Of a DNA stretch of 64,000 nt, positions 25,288 to 34,403 are shown piece by piece; the stretch's first letter is position 1, and the number at the start of each line of letters is the position of its first letter. The position numbers and the translations under genes are program-made. The stretch comes from UBA9145 sp964343795 (GTDB lineage Bacteria; Pseudomonadota; Gammaproteobacteria; Pseudomonadales; Pseudohongiellaceae). The stretch covers positions 310,001-374,000 of the forward strand of contig CAYFKD010000001.1 of assembly GCA_964343795.1 (NCBI GenBank). The letters are read 5' to 3'. The notes under the pieces are model-generated. The model was given only the letters and a program-made list of their open reading frames with translations, made no database searches and was not told the origin of the DNA.

Positions 25288-26688
25288 ATGAAGATCTTTG
25301 CAGGCATAAGCTTGATGCTATTGGCGCAGCTTGCTTTCGCCGCTGACGGCGACGGGCAACTGCGCCTGAGTGGCGAGCTCCTGGCGGAGCTGGATCGCCA
25401 TCGCCAGCAGATCGAAGAGCTGGAGTCGGAACACGGCCCGTTTGATGCCAGCCTGCTGGAACCGCTGGAAGCCATGATTGCCATCCTGGTTGCGCAGGGA
25501 GATTACGAGCAGACCCTGCAGTACCAGCAACGATATCTTCAGCTCATGCGCACCGCGCTCGGTCTCGAGCATCCGGATCTCATCCCGGTTATGCGCGACA
25601 TCATTCCTACCCAGGTCGCCCTTGGTGAATACAATGACGTAACCGACCAGCTTGAACTCATTCGCGTTTTGTCGGTTGCCAACTTTCCCGATGCACCGGA
25701 AGAACGGCTTTCCGTCATGCAGGAACAGGCGCAGTGGTATCGCCTGCTCAGCGCGGTGGGTGAATCGCGCCAGCGAGCCAGGAATTTCTTCCGCGCCAGG
25801 GATGTGGTCGAGGACATGCTGCGCGATGCAGAAGACCTGTACGGTGAAGATGATCCGCGCACCATTCCCTGGTTGTATGAGCTGGCACTAACCAAGCAAC
25901 AAATGGTTGGCTTGTTAAATGCAGATGATGGTGTCGGCAGCAGTACCCTGGACCGGTTGATAACCGAGGACGGGATTGCGCGCCTTTCGAGTTTTGGTGC
26001 GCCCGTAGTGGATACAGGAGTGGGATTTGGAAACCGTACCCGGGTACCCATCGTCGAGCGGGGGGAAGTCCTGGGCCAGTACTATGTTCGTGAAGGCATG
26101 GGCAAACTCCGCGACATCAGGGATATCTACGAGGCCGAGGGTGACAAGGAAGGCCAGGCAATGGCCAGGATATACCACGGTGACTTTCAGTTATTCATCA
26201 ACCGTGGCACCGCCTTTCGTGACTACCGGGAAGCACGCGAACTATTGGTCGAGGCCGGCGTCCCAGAGGAAGACATCGAGGAATTTTTTAACCTGCCACA
26301 GGTGATTCCCTTACCCCGGTTCTTTCCCCGCATGTCAGATGCCCTGGAATACCTGCGGGATATTCGTGCCGATTATGAAAAAGGCGAGGAAGTGCTCTAC
26401 CTGGGTGAATATGAAGCCTGGAATGATTCCGCGCCCATGGCCCGATTTCCAATGCCCTTTGCCGGCTGGCAGTTGAATCCGGCATTCAACGTGGTGGAAG
26501 TGGAATTCAACATCAGCAGCCGGGGCAGGGTATCCAGTGTGGACACTCTCTCCGCGGAACCGGATGAACGGAGAGTGCGCAGCGATGCCCGGCGAGGAGT
26601 AAGGGATATCAGGTTTCGTCCTGCCATCATAGATGGTGAGCAGGAGCGACGCCGCGATGTTCGCATGCGCTACAAATTTCTGGATTGA
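25288..26688 (+). CDS. Exported helical-repeat protein with TonB-like C-terminal domain
   Basis: A 466-residue protein with a signal peptide (MKIFAGISLMLLAQLAFAAD). Residues 30-350 are helical with tetratricopeptide-like periodicity (EPLEAMIAILVAQGDYEQTL, YLQLMRTALGLEHPDLIPVM). The last 100 residues (VVEVEFNISSRGRVSSVDTL and DIRFRPAIIDGEQERRRDVR ending MRYKFLD) look like a TonB C-terminal domain, in which 'iRFrPal.dG....r.v...Y.F' is characteristic. There is no transmembrane anchor or proline-rich spacer, and no exbB/exbD nearby, so it is not a classical TonB. Role unknown; perhaps a periplasmic scaffold. Confidence 0.65.
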   Translation: MKIFAGISLMLLAQLAFAADGDGQLRLSGELLAELDRHRQQIEELESEHGPFDASLLEPLEAMIAILVAQGDYEQTLQYQQRYLQLMRTALGLEHPDLIPVMRDIIPTQVALGEYNDVTDQLELIRVLSVANFPDAPEERLSVMQEQAQWYRLLSAVGESRQRARNFFRARDVVEDMLRDAEDLYGEDDPRTIPWLYELALTKQQMVGLLNADDGVGSSTLDRLITEDGIARLSSFGAPVVDTGVGFGNRTRVPIVERGEVLGQYYVREGMGKLRDIRDIYEAEGDKEGQAMARIYHGDFQLFINRGTAFRDYREARELLVEAGVPEEDIEEFFNLPQVIPLPRFFPRMSDALEYLRDIRADYEKGEEVLYLGEYEAWNDSAPMARFPMPFAGWQLNPAFNVVEVEFNISSRGRVSSVDTLSAEPDERRVRSDARRGVRDIRFRPAIIDGEQERRRDVRMRYKFLD

Positions 26689-26697
26689 GTAGGGATT

Positions 26698-26745
26698 TCA
26701 GGCAGCCTTATCGAGCTCGCCGACGATTTCCGCCAATACTTCCAC
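26698..26745 (-). pseudogene. 48-bp duplicate of the 3' end of the cyclase gene
   Basis: These 48 bp, read on the minus strand, encode VEVLAEIVGELDKAA and a stop, identical in protein sequence to the end of the cyclase gene at 26761-26808, 63 bp away. The two copies differ at seven positions, and every difference is synonymous (GTG/GTT, TTG/TTA, ATC/ATA, GAG/GAA, AAG/AAA, GCC/GCT, TGA/TAA). Similarity stops abruptly at the upstream edge. No start codon or ribosome site belongs to it, so it is a fragment. Confidence 0.85.
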
Positions 26746-26760
26746 TAAAAACCGGTGCTA

Positions 26761-28761
26761 TTAAGCAGCTTTATCGAGTTCGCCGACTATTTCCGCTAAT
26801 ACTTCAACGATCGCAGGATCAAACTTGCCCGAGCGAACGTACTTGGTCATCTCGTTGAGAGCTGCCGCTCCTTCCCAGGGATCGCGGTAGGGACGCTTGG
26901 TGGTCAGGCTTATGTATTGTTCCGCCACGGCCAGGATGCGGGCGCCCACGGGAATGTTGTCACCACGAATACCGGCAGGATAGCCTGAGCCGTCGAAGTT
27001 CTCATGGTGGCACTCGATCAGCTCCAGCATGCGCTCATTTTCGTAACCGGCATTGCGTAACTTGCGTACGCCTTCGCGGGGATGCATGTGAATGTGGGTG
27101 AAATCGTCTTCGGTCAGACCGCCATTTCGATTGAGAATGTTTTCCGGCACGATGGTCTTGCCGATTTCGCACAGGTATCCCGCTTCGAGCACGTCGTGTT
27201 TCTCGGCGTCTACCAGTCCCATGCGGTCCGCGATGGCATAGGCGGTAATACCGATCAGCCGCGAAAATCCCACGGTGCCGTCCAGACACTCGACCGGCAG
27301 AATAAGGTCTTCCGGATAGGAAACCAGTTTGGCGACCCGCGGCCGCAGATCGTCGATAAGCTGGCGTGGTAACTGTTCATAACCGTCCAGTGGATTCTTG
27401 AAACCGTCTACTTCATAAAGGTGCACGGTGCTGCGCCGGCCGCGGATCGACATGTCACGCTGTTGATCCAGCACCACGGCGTTTTCGGCATAGGCCACTT
27501 TTACATCGGAATTGTCCGGTTCCATTTCCATGGCGGTCTTCAGGTGCAACTGCGCCTGTTCCGGATCATTTGCCTGCCTGAGTAGCTTGGCGACTTCGAT
27601 ACGCAGGTTTACGTCGCTTGAATTCGCTTCGATTTCCCGCAGCAGGGCATTGATGTCTTCGATCAGCCCCTGGTTGTCGGACTGGGTATAGGAGGCAAGA
27701 CCGGAAACCGGGCGGAACTTGAAGGTGTCTCCAACTTCCTTGTATGTCGCTTCATCCACGGTAACGGCGCCGGGCTCGCACATGCCTTCTATACGGGACG
27801 CCAGGTTTACGGTATCACCGAAGGCAGTAAAGGACTGGCGCTTGGCGCCAATGATGCCGGTAGTGGCGACGTCGGTGGAAATACCTACCCGCAGCTTGAA
27901 GGGGTAATTGGCTTTTTCCATGCGCTGCTGCATTTTCCAGGCACATGCAACGGCAAGCAGGGCGTGTTTTTCATAGCGAATGGGGGCGCCAAACTCGGAC
28001 ATAATGCCGTCACCCATATACTTGTCGATATGAGCGTTGTACTGGAGCAGAATAGTTTCCATATCCGCCAGGTACTTGTTCAGTTCGGTAATAACCACTT
28101 CCGCCGAGTGCTCTTCGGAATAATTCGTGAAGCCCTTCAGGTCGGAAAACATCACACTGATGCGCCGATTCTCGGTGCGAATCCTGTTTTCGATCATCAG
28201 CTTGACCACAGCCGGGTCCATGGTGGTGTAGAGCGCTTCCTCCACCTTTTCCTTGTGGGCACGGATGGACTTGGTTTTTTCTTCCAGGGCACGGGTGCGT
28301 TCTTCCACCTTGAAGTCCAGCTCTGACTCAAACTCACGAATGGTGCTCATGGTTTGTTCCAGCAGTTCGGCATTGCCACTGGCTTCTGCCTTGGCGCGCA
28401 GTGCTTCGGTCATTTTTTCCTGCAGTTCGCGGTGGGTAAAACCCACGATGACCGCGGTGAGAATCAGGAATCCCGCCCAGGTTAGTACCGAAGCCCACAG
28501 TCCGAAGATGTCGGTGGCGCCGATAAATCGTTCCGGGTAGATGCTGGCGAAAATGGAAATAAACAGGAAACAGAGAAATGCCCCTAACACACCGGAGCGG
28601 ACGCCGAGGTAATAGGACATCAACAGCACCGGGAGATAGAAGAAATTCAGGAAAGGGAGTTTTGCCTCTACGAACCAGACGATAGCAGCGACGACGACCA
28701 GGACGATAAGGACGAAGACACCTTCGAAGTTGTCTATGAGGTACTGTTTTAACTGTTCCAT
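26761..28761 (-). CDS. Membrane class III adenylate cyclase fused to a degenerate HD-GYP domain
   Basis: A 666-residue protein. Residues 10-108 form four transmembrane helices; 110-175 are coiled coil; 200-325 are a class III nucleotide cyclase with metal aspartates Asp207 (MFSDLKGFT) and Asp251 (YMGDGIMSEFG) and the transition-state pair Asn319/Arg323 (DTVNLASRIE), so the cyclase looks active. A TPR-like stretch follows (about 365-430). Residues 485-630 resemble an HD-GYP domain that keeps HHENFDGSGYP (585-595) and HMHPREG but has Cys-Glu (531-532) in place of His-Asp and Glu614 where the late metal aspartate is expected. It therefore probably does not hydrolyse cyclic di-GMP, though it might bind it. 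Adenylate rather than guanylate product is the family default. It is transcribed alone. Confidence 0.85.
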   Translation of the reverse strand: MEQLKQYLIDNFEGVFVLIVLVVVAAIVWFVEAKLPFLNFFYLPVLLMSYYLGVRSGVLGAFLCFLFISIFASIYPERFIGATDIFGLWASVLTWAGFLILTAVIVGFTHRELQEKMTEALRAKAEASGNAELLEQTMSTIREFESELDFKVEERTRALEEKTKSIRAHKEKVEEALYTTMDPAVVKLMIENRIRTENRRISVMFSDLKGFTNYSEEHSAEVVITELNKYLADMETILLQYNAHIDKYMGDGIMSEFGAPIRYEKHALLAVACAWKMQQRMEKANYPFKLRVGISTDVATTGIIGAKRQSFTAFGDTVNLASRIEGMCEPGAVTVDEATYKEVGDTFKFRPVSGLASYTQSDNQGLIEDINALLREIEANSSDVNLRIEVAKLLRQANDPEQAQLHLKTAMEMEPDNSDVKVAYAENAVVLDQQRDMSIRGRRSTVHLYEVDGFKNPLDGYEQLPRQLIDDLRPRVAKLVSYPEDLILPVECLDGTVGFSRLIGITAYAIADRMGLVDAEKHDVLEAGYLCEIGKTIVPENILNRNGGLTEDDFTHIHMHPREGVRKLRNAGYENERMLELIECHHENFDGSGYPAGIRGDNIPVGARILAVAEQYISLTTKRPYRDPWEGAAALNEMTKYVRSGKFDPAIVEVLAEIVGELDKAA

Positions 28762-29097
28762 ATATGCTTATTCTGCAGTGAGATTGCTCGGTCGGCTAGC
28801 TGTGCGGCAGGCGTACTCCATCCATGGCGCGCATTATAGACGGCTGTGTATTCGGGTAAATTCTTTAACTGGGTCAATCAGGGGCTCGCAACGGGTAAAG
28901 CGTGGAAAATTTAAGCACTTTTGCAGGGAGTGAACAATAACCTTGGCTAACCCGTTTTCCATTTTGTGCTGAGCTTAACACGGCTGTGTGGATGGGGTAT
29001 TACCGTGTCCAGGTATGTCCCGTCAAATACAGGGGAATCACTGGTCGCGCCACTGCCTCGTTTTGTCAGAAATCTCCGGGATTTGTGCCCGGGCCTC

Positions 29098-29125
29098 TTG
29101 ATTTCCCCCATTTTCACACTATATT
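29098..29125 (+). promoter_or_regulatory. Sigma-70-type promoter for the GntR regulator
   Basis: TTGATT at 29098-29103 and TATATT at 29120-29125 are separated by 16 bp, a good match to the consensus. The first operator begins on the last base of the -10 box, so a bound repressor would cover the start site. The ATG is about 60 bp downstream. The remaining upstream part of this 424-bp gene-free interval (28762-29097) shows no reading frame or strong hairpin that I can support. Confidence 0.6.
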
Positions 29126-29151
29126 TGGTCCGACCAATTTGGTCAGACCAA
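29125..29151 (+). promoter_or_regulatory. Two tandem palindromic operators, FadR/GntR type
   Basis: TTGGTCCGACCAA at 29125-29137 and TTGGTCAGACCAA at 29139-29151 are each perfect palindromes around one central base and are repeated with a 14-bp period. The TTGGTC-N-GACCAA form fits sites of FadR-subfamily GntR regulators (general T-G-G-T-N-n-A-C-C-A pattern). They lie between the promoter and the regulator's ATG, which argues for autorepression. Confidence 0.8.
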
Positions 29152-29185
29152 TCGGCCTCTCAAGTACTGGCGGAAAACCCCCGTA

Positions 29186-29917
29186 ATGAATACCCAGGCG
29201 AACGAAACAGTCAGCCACTTGATTGCCCAGCAATTACGGGAAGACATCCTCAGGCAGCGCTATCACGCCGGGGACAGGCTGCCTTCCGAGCGTGAGCTGG
29301 CAGCACGCTTCGGCGCCAGCCGTGGTGCGGTTCGCGAGGCGATGTCCCAACTGGAGCAGGTGGGGCTGATCCACATCCAGCCCGGTGGGGCGCGGGTGCA
29401 GGCTATAGACAGTGCCAGCGTGTCTATCCTGGGCAGCCTCATGAGCCTTGATGATTTACCTGCCCCGGAGCTGGTTGATCAGTTCCTGCGGGTATTCGGG
29501 GCACTGGCGGCGCTGAGCGCCCGTGGTGCGGTGGCCAGTGCCAGTGAAGAACAGATTATTGAGCTACAGGCTCTACTGGATGAAGTGTCCCGCAACGCAG
29601 CAGACTTTCAGACCATGCAGCAATCCTGGCAGAAACTGATGGAAGCCCTGTCATCCATCGATAACAACCTGGTCGTAACGCTTATTGGTAATGATTTGCG
29701 CGCCCAGTTCGTAGAACGCATGGTGGGACTGGATATCCAGCCGCAGATGCCCAGGAAAGCCACCACCGAACTGGTGAATAACCTGCGCCAGGCCCTGGCT
29801 GACCGCCAGGCCGATGCAGCATCCATGGCGGTGCTGACCCATTTTGACCAGCTCAGGCTAGCGGTGGTCGAGGTGATTCGATCCCTTTCCAGCGAATACA
29901 CACAGGAGGCTGTTTGA
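29186..29917 (+). CDS. GntR family transcriptional regulator, FadR subfamily
   Basis: A 243-residue repressor-type protein. The N-terminal winged helix is typical GntR (LREDILRQRYHAGDRLPSER, ELAARFGASRGAVREAMSQL, GLIHIQPGGARVQ). The C-terminal part (about residues 85-235) is all-helical like an FCD ligand domain, although metal-binding histidines of that domain are not evident. It likely binds the two operators just upstream and so controls itself and the RND pump genes 72 bp downstream on the same strand. Its ligand is unknown; substrates of the pump or a lipid-like acid are candidates by analogy. Confidence 0.85.
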   Translation: MNTQANETVSHLIAQQLREDILRQRYHAGDRLPSERELAARFGASRGAVREAMSQLEQVGLIHIQPGGARVQAIDSASVSILGSLMSLDDLPAPELVDQFLRVFGALAALSARGAVASASEEQIIELQALLDEVSRNAADFQTMQQSWQKLMEALSSIDNNLVVTLIGNDLRAQFVERMVGLDIQPQMPRKATTELVNNLRQALADRQADAASMAVLTHFDQLRLAVVEVIRSLSSEYTQEAV

Positions 29918-29989
29918 AATGAACGGCGTCCATATAAACATTGTAATGAAAGTCGGCTTCAGGGCCGGTTGCATCAGGAGTCCTAAATC

Positions 29990-31162
29990 GTGAAACGTGT
30001 ACTGATACCAGTCGGCATTCTGCTCGGAAGCATCGTGCTGGCGGTAGTGTTAGTTCGTACACCCACCCAGGTGGAAGAGGTGGCACCGGAGATTGTGCCC
30101 GTAGCCGTGCGTATCACGGAAGTGGAGCTGGACTCGGTTCAGCTCACCGTGGAATCACAGGGCAAGGTGCAGGCCGCCCAGACCGTCAACCTGTCAGCGC
30201 CACTGACCGGGCCGGTTTCCTGGATATCACCTGATATGGAGGCAGGCGGCTATGTGGAAGCCGGGGCCGTATTGCTGCGCATAGAAGACGCTGATTTCAA
30301 TACCGCCCTGCAGCGCAGCCGTGCTGCCCTGCAACAGGCGGAGGCCGAGGCCAGCCACGCCGAAACCGAACTGGAGCGAATCCGGGAGCTGGCCACGCAA
30401 CGACTCGCCAGCGATTCCCAGCTTCAGGATACCCAGCGCCAGGCGCGGGTAACCGCGGCACGCCTGGTGGATGCCCAGGCGGCGTTTGACCAGGCGCAAC
30501 TGGACCTGGCACGAACCGAGCTCAAGGCTCCTTTTAATGCCGTCATACAATCCCGCGACGTTGAATTGGGCCAATACGTAAACCGCGCCCAAAATGTAGC
30601 CGTTCTGTACGGCGCGGATGAAGTGGAAGTGCGTGTGCCGTTGGCTATCAAGCAACTGGCTTTTCTTGATATTCCGTTGGGTTCACGTGGAGAGCTGCCC
30701 CAGGACCTGGCGCCGGATGTCACCCTGACCGGGGTTTATGGCGGCGAACAACTGCGCTGGCACGGCAAGCTGGTGCGCATGGAGGCTTCAATCGACCCCA
30801 ATAGCAATACCGTGCAGTCCATCATCCGGGTTAGCCAGCCCGGCGCCGAGGCGGACACCTGGAGTGCCCACGACTATTCACCGGTTCCCCTGCCCATAGG
30901 TCTTTTCGTCCAGGCAGAGATTAGCGGTAAGTATGTAGAAGATGTCATTGCCCTTCCCAGGTCGGTAATCCGCAATAACAACCAGGTGCTGGTGGTGGAT
31001 GCGGAGAACAAGATGTTCTTCCGCGACGTGGAAATTTTCCGCCTGGAAGAAGATCGTGTGCTGATCAGTGGTGGCCTTCTTCCTGGCGAGACTATCTGCA
31101 TTTCACCCATCCAGGCGGTTATCGACGGCATGTCGGTTCAACCCCTGCGTGAAGTGATTTAG
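29990..31162 (+). CDS. RND efflux periplasmic adaptor (membrane fusion protein)
   Basis: A 390-residue HlyD/AcrA-type adaptor: N-terminal membrane helix (LIPVGILLGSIVLAVVLV), lipoyl halves (ESQGKVQAAQTVNLSAPLTG and the later PFNAVIQSRDVELGQYV), a long coiled-coil hairpin (residues about 105-165, AALQQAEAEASHAETELERI) and a C-terminal membrane-proximal domain. It links the inner-membrane RND pump to an outer-membrane channel. Start is GTG 29990 with AGGAG 9 bases upstream; the first ATG-like alternatives fall inside the domain. The pump gene follows after 22 bp. No TolC-like gene is adjacent, so a channel encoded elsewhere is assumed. Confidence 0.9.
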   Translation: MKRVLIPVGILLGSIVLAVVLVRTPTQVEEVAPEIVPVAVRITEVELDSVQLTVESQGKVQAAQTVNLSAPLTGPVSWISPDMEAGGYVEAGAVLLRIEDADFNTALQRSRAALQQAEAEASHAETELERIRELATQRLASDSQLQDTQRQARVTAARLVDAQAAFDQAQLDLARTELKAPFNAVIQSRDVELGQYVNRAQNVAVLYGADEVEVRVPLAIKQLAFLDIPLGSRGELPQDLAPDVTLTGVYGGEQLRWHGKLVRMEASIDPNSNTVQSIIRVSQPGAEADTWSAHDYSPVPLPIGLFVQAEISGKYVEDVIALPRSVIRNNNQVLVVDAENKMFFRDVEIFRLEEDRVLISGGLLPGETICISPIQAVIDGMSVQPLREVI

Positions 31163-31184
31163 TTAACGAGCCCGGGATACCGCG

Positions 31185-34100
31185 ATGCGAACTCCAATAA
31201 CCTGGTTTGTTAAGAATCCAGTCGCCACCAATCTCATGATGATGATTTTCCTGGTGGGAGGATTTATTTCCTACCTGAATCTCAACCAGGAAGAATTTCC
31301 CGATATCGATTTTGGCATCGTACAGGTCAGTGTGGCCTATCTCGGTGCCACGCCGGAAGAATCGGAATCCGGTGTCTGCCTGCGAATCGAAGAAGCCCTG
31401 GAAGGGGCGGAAGGCATTGAGCGCATGACCAGTACGGCACGGGAAGGAGGCTGCGACGCCACCCTTGAGCTTACCAGCGGTGCCGATCTCAACCGGGTGT
31501 TGAATGACGTCAAGGGCAAGGTGGATGCCATCACCACCTTTCCCGTGGAAACCGAGAAGCCGATTGTGCGCGCCATTACCGCCAGCGGAAATGTCATGAC
31601 CCTGGCCCTGGCGTCGGAAACCAATGACCGCAATCTCAAGCTGGTGGCGGAGCGCATTCGCAACGACCTGCTCGACCTGGACGGCATTTCCACGGTCAAT
31701 ATCGAATACATTCGACCCTTCGAGATCTCCATCGAAGTATCGGAATTTACCCTGCGCCAGTACGGCCTCACCCTGGATGAAATCGCCCGGGCAATCAGCC
31801 GCGCATCCCTGGATATGCCAGGCGGTACTATTCGCACCGAGTCCGGTGAGATCCTGGTGCGCACCAAGGGCCAGGTTTACAGCGGTGCCGAATACGAAGA
31901 CATCGTGGTCATGTCCTATCCCGACGGCACTCAACTGCGTCTTGGTGATATCGCCACGGTCAATGACGGTTTCGAAGAAGGTTACCTGGACGCCCGGCTC
32001 AACGGAGTTAACGCCGCCATCATCGATGTCCTGCGAGTGGGCGATGAAGACATAGTGCGCAATGCCCGTGCCGTTCGCGGTTGGATGGGATCTGCGGAAC
32101 TGGATCTCCCCGAGGGCATGACCCTGCAGGTCATAACGGACTCCGCCACCGCAACCCAGGAACGCATCGGCACCGTAGCTCGCAACGCTTACACGGGCCT
32201 GATGCTGGTGTTGATTATCCTGGCCCTGTTCCTCCGCTTCCGACTGGCGATCTGGGTCGCGGCCGGTATACCCATTGCCATCGCCGGCGCCCTGGCGGCG
32301 TTTCCCACGGTAGGCCTGACAATCAGTTCATTAACGGTCATGGGATTTATCCTGGTACTCGGGATTATAGTAGACGATGCCATTGTTGTAGGCGAACGCA
32401 TTCACTCCTACGAGCGTAAGGGCTACTCCAAGCAGGAAGCGGCCATAGAAGGCACGTTAGAGGTTTCGGTTCCTGTTATCTTTGGCGTACTGACCACAAT
32501 TGCTGCATTTCTGCCTATCCTGTTGTTGGAAGGGCAGATGGGTTCCTTTTTTAATGCCATAGGCGGGGTAGTGGTTTTTTGTCTTATTGCCAGCCTGCTG
32601 GAATCCCAGTTGATCCTGCCCGGCCACATTGCTCACCGGAAGACAACTGGATACATGTTTGAGCATACACGCTTCGTAAAATTCTGGCGTGATTTCCAAG
32701 GCAGGATTTCCCATGGCATGGAATATTTTGCCGAGCATGGTTACCAGCGCGCCTTGCGAAAGGTGCTCAAGTACCGTTATGGCTGCTGGGCTGCGGCAAC
32801 TTCGGTAATCATTATTACCATTGCGCTCTTGATGAGCGGCCGGGTGATATTTCAATTCATGCCGGCGGTTGAGGGAAATGTTATCTACGCCACGGTGCAG
32901 ATGCCTCCCGGAGTGCCGGGCAGCGTCACCGAGGCCGCGGTCGAAATCATGGAAGACAAGGCCTTCGAGCTGGTGGCGGAACTGGATCTTGAATTGCAGG
33001 AGCTGCAGGCACGGGGTGACGCCCCGCGAGAGACCGAGCGCGTGGTGGATAGCGTACTCACCATTATCGGTGGTCGTGCCCCGCGGGAAGGGCCGAACAC
33101 ACCGGGCCGTGGTGGTGCCGGCAGCAGCGACACCGCGGAAGTGGTTATGTACCTCACGCCTTTTTATGATCGTGGCCGCATCAGTTCCGCCGGTATTCGT
33201 GACCGCTGGCGCGAGAAAGTGGGTGTTATTCCCGATGCCATGGAGCTCACCTTTAATTCGGATTCCTTTTCCGCCGGCGACGCCATCAATTTTCGTCTCG
33301 AGGGTCGCGACGAAGAAAACCTCAAGATAGCATCTTCACAATTGCGCGCCGAACTTGCCCGATACCCGGGATTGTTTGATATCACCGATTCATTCCGCGC
33401 CGGCAAGCAGGAAGTCCAGATCCAGATACTTGAGCGAGGCAAGACCCTCGGCCTGACCTTGAATGACATCGCTACCCAGGTTCGACAGGCGGTCTATGGT
33501 GCCGAGGCGCAGCGAATCCAGCGTGGTACGGATGACATCCGGGTCATGGTGCGCTATCCGGAATCCCAGAGGCAGTCACTGGGCAACCTGGAAAACCTGT
33601 TGATCCGCACTCCCTCGGGAGCAGAGGTTCCGTTCCTCAGCGTGGCGGACTTTTCCCTGGGTAACGGCTACTCCAGCATCAATCGCCAGGATGGGCGTCG
33701 TGTCATTACGGTGCGAGCCGACCTTGACCGCACCGTGGTGAAGCCGGAAGAGGTTCGCCGTGAAGTGATAGATAAATTCAGGGTCGACTGGTCGCGTAAC
33801 CTGGATGTGGATATGGTCGTCGGTGGTGAAGGCGAGCAGCAGTTGAACTCATTGGGTGAGTTGTTTTCCCTGGTGCCCATGGCCATGATGGTCATCTTCG
33901 CGCTGCTGGCAATTCCGCTGAAATCCTACGCCCAACCTCTCATCATCATGAGCGTGATTCCATTCGGTGCCATTGGCGCCATTTGCGGTCACTTCATCAT
34001 GGGCGCCGACCTGGTTTTCTTCTCCTTGCTTGGCATCATCGCCCTCAGCGGTGTGGTGGTGAATGCCTCGCTGGTGCTGGTGGTTTCCATCAATCGCCTG

Positions 34101-34391
34101 CGGGCCGAAGGTGTTGGCATGGTGAAGGCGGTGTCCCAGGCGGGCATGATGCGGTTCCGGCCCATTATCCTGACCTCGGTCACGACTTTCATTGGTCTCG
34201 TGCCTCTCATGGTCACAGCGAACCCGGCCACGTTTTTTATCATCCCCATGGCCATATCACTCGCCTTCGGGGTATTGTTCGCTACCATTATTACCCTGTT
34301 CCTGGTGCCCAGCCTGTACCTGATCCTGCACGATTTTGTCGGGCACACCGACAGCAAGGAAGAGCGGCAATTGGCATACCAGGGTTTGTAA
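31185..34391 (+). CDS. RND efflux transporter permease
   Basis: A 1068-residue inner-membrane proton-driven pump with two repeats of six helices and two large periplasmic loops. It starts RTPITWFVKNPVATNLMMMI; helix 4 carries the proton-relay aspartates in LGIIVDDAIVVGERIHSYER; the second half ends with LSLLGIIALSGVVVNASLVL-type helices and VTTFIGLVPLMVT. The periplasmic segment SVAYLGATPEESESGVCLRI is the usual N-terminal porter domain. The family moves hydrophobic drugs, bile-salt-like molecules or lipids. The second-half 'VVNASLVLVVSINRLR' helix lacks the paired aspartates, as usual. It is co-oriented with the adaptor (22 bp) and precedes a hybrid kinase by 12 bp. Confidence 0.92.
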   Translation: MRTPITWFVKNPVATNLMMMIFLVGGFISYLNLNQEEFPDIDFGIVQVSVAYLGATPEESESGVCLRIEEALEGAEGIERMTSTAREGGCDATLELTSGADLNRVLNDVKGKVDAITTFPVETEKPIVRAITASGNVMTLALASETNDRNLKLVAERIRNDLLDLDGISTVNIEYIRPFEISIEVSEFTLRQYGLTLDEIARAISRASLDMPGGTIRTESGEILVRTKGQVYSGAEYEDIVVMSYPDGTQLRLGDIATVNDGFEEGYLDARLNGVNAAIIDVLRVGDEDIVRNARAVRGWMGSAELDLPEGMTLQVITDSATATQERIGTVARNAYTGLMLVLIILALFLRFRLAIWVAAGIPIAIAGALAAFPTVGLTISSLTVMGFILVLGIIVDDAIVVGERIHSYERKGYSKQEAAIEGTLEVSVPVIFGVLTTIAAFLPILLLEGQMGSFFNAIGGVVVFCLIASLLESQLILPGHIAHRKTTGYMFEHTRFVKFWRDFQGRISHGMEYFAEHGYQRALRKVLKYRYGCWAAATSVIIITIALLMSGRVIFQFMPAVEGNVIYATVQMPPGVPGSVTEAAVEIMEDKAFELVAELDLELQELQARGDAPRETERVVDSVLTIIGGRAPREGPNTPGRGGAGSSDTAEVVMYLTPFYDRGRISSAGIRDRWREKVGVIPDAMELTFNSDSFSAGDAINFRLEGRDEENLKIASSQLRAELARYPGLFDITDSFRAGKQEVQIQILERGKTLGLTLNDIATQVRQAVYGAEAQRIQRGTDDIRVMVRYPESQRQSLGNLENLLIRTPSGAEVPFLSVADFSLGNGYSSINRQDGRRVITVRADLDRTVVKPEEVRREVIDKFRVDWSRNLDVDMVVGGEGEQQLNSLGELFSLVPMAMMVIFALLAIPLKSYAQPLIIMSVIPFGAIGAICGHFIMGADLVFFSLLGIIALSGVVVNASLVLVVSINRLRAEGVGMVKAVSQAGMMRFRPIILTSVTTFIGLVPLMVTANPATFFIIPMAISLAFGVLFATIITLFLVPSLYLILHDFVGHTDSKEERQLAYQGL

Positions 34392-34403
34392 GCATAATGC
34401 CCG

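Noticed and set aside
31119..31934. Open frame of 271 codons opposite the RND pump
   Set aside because: Overlaps the certain permease gene; no start site or domain.
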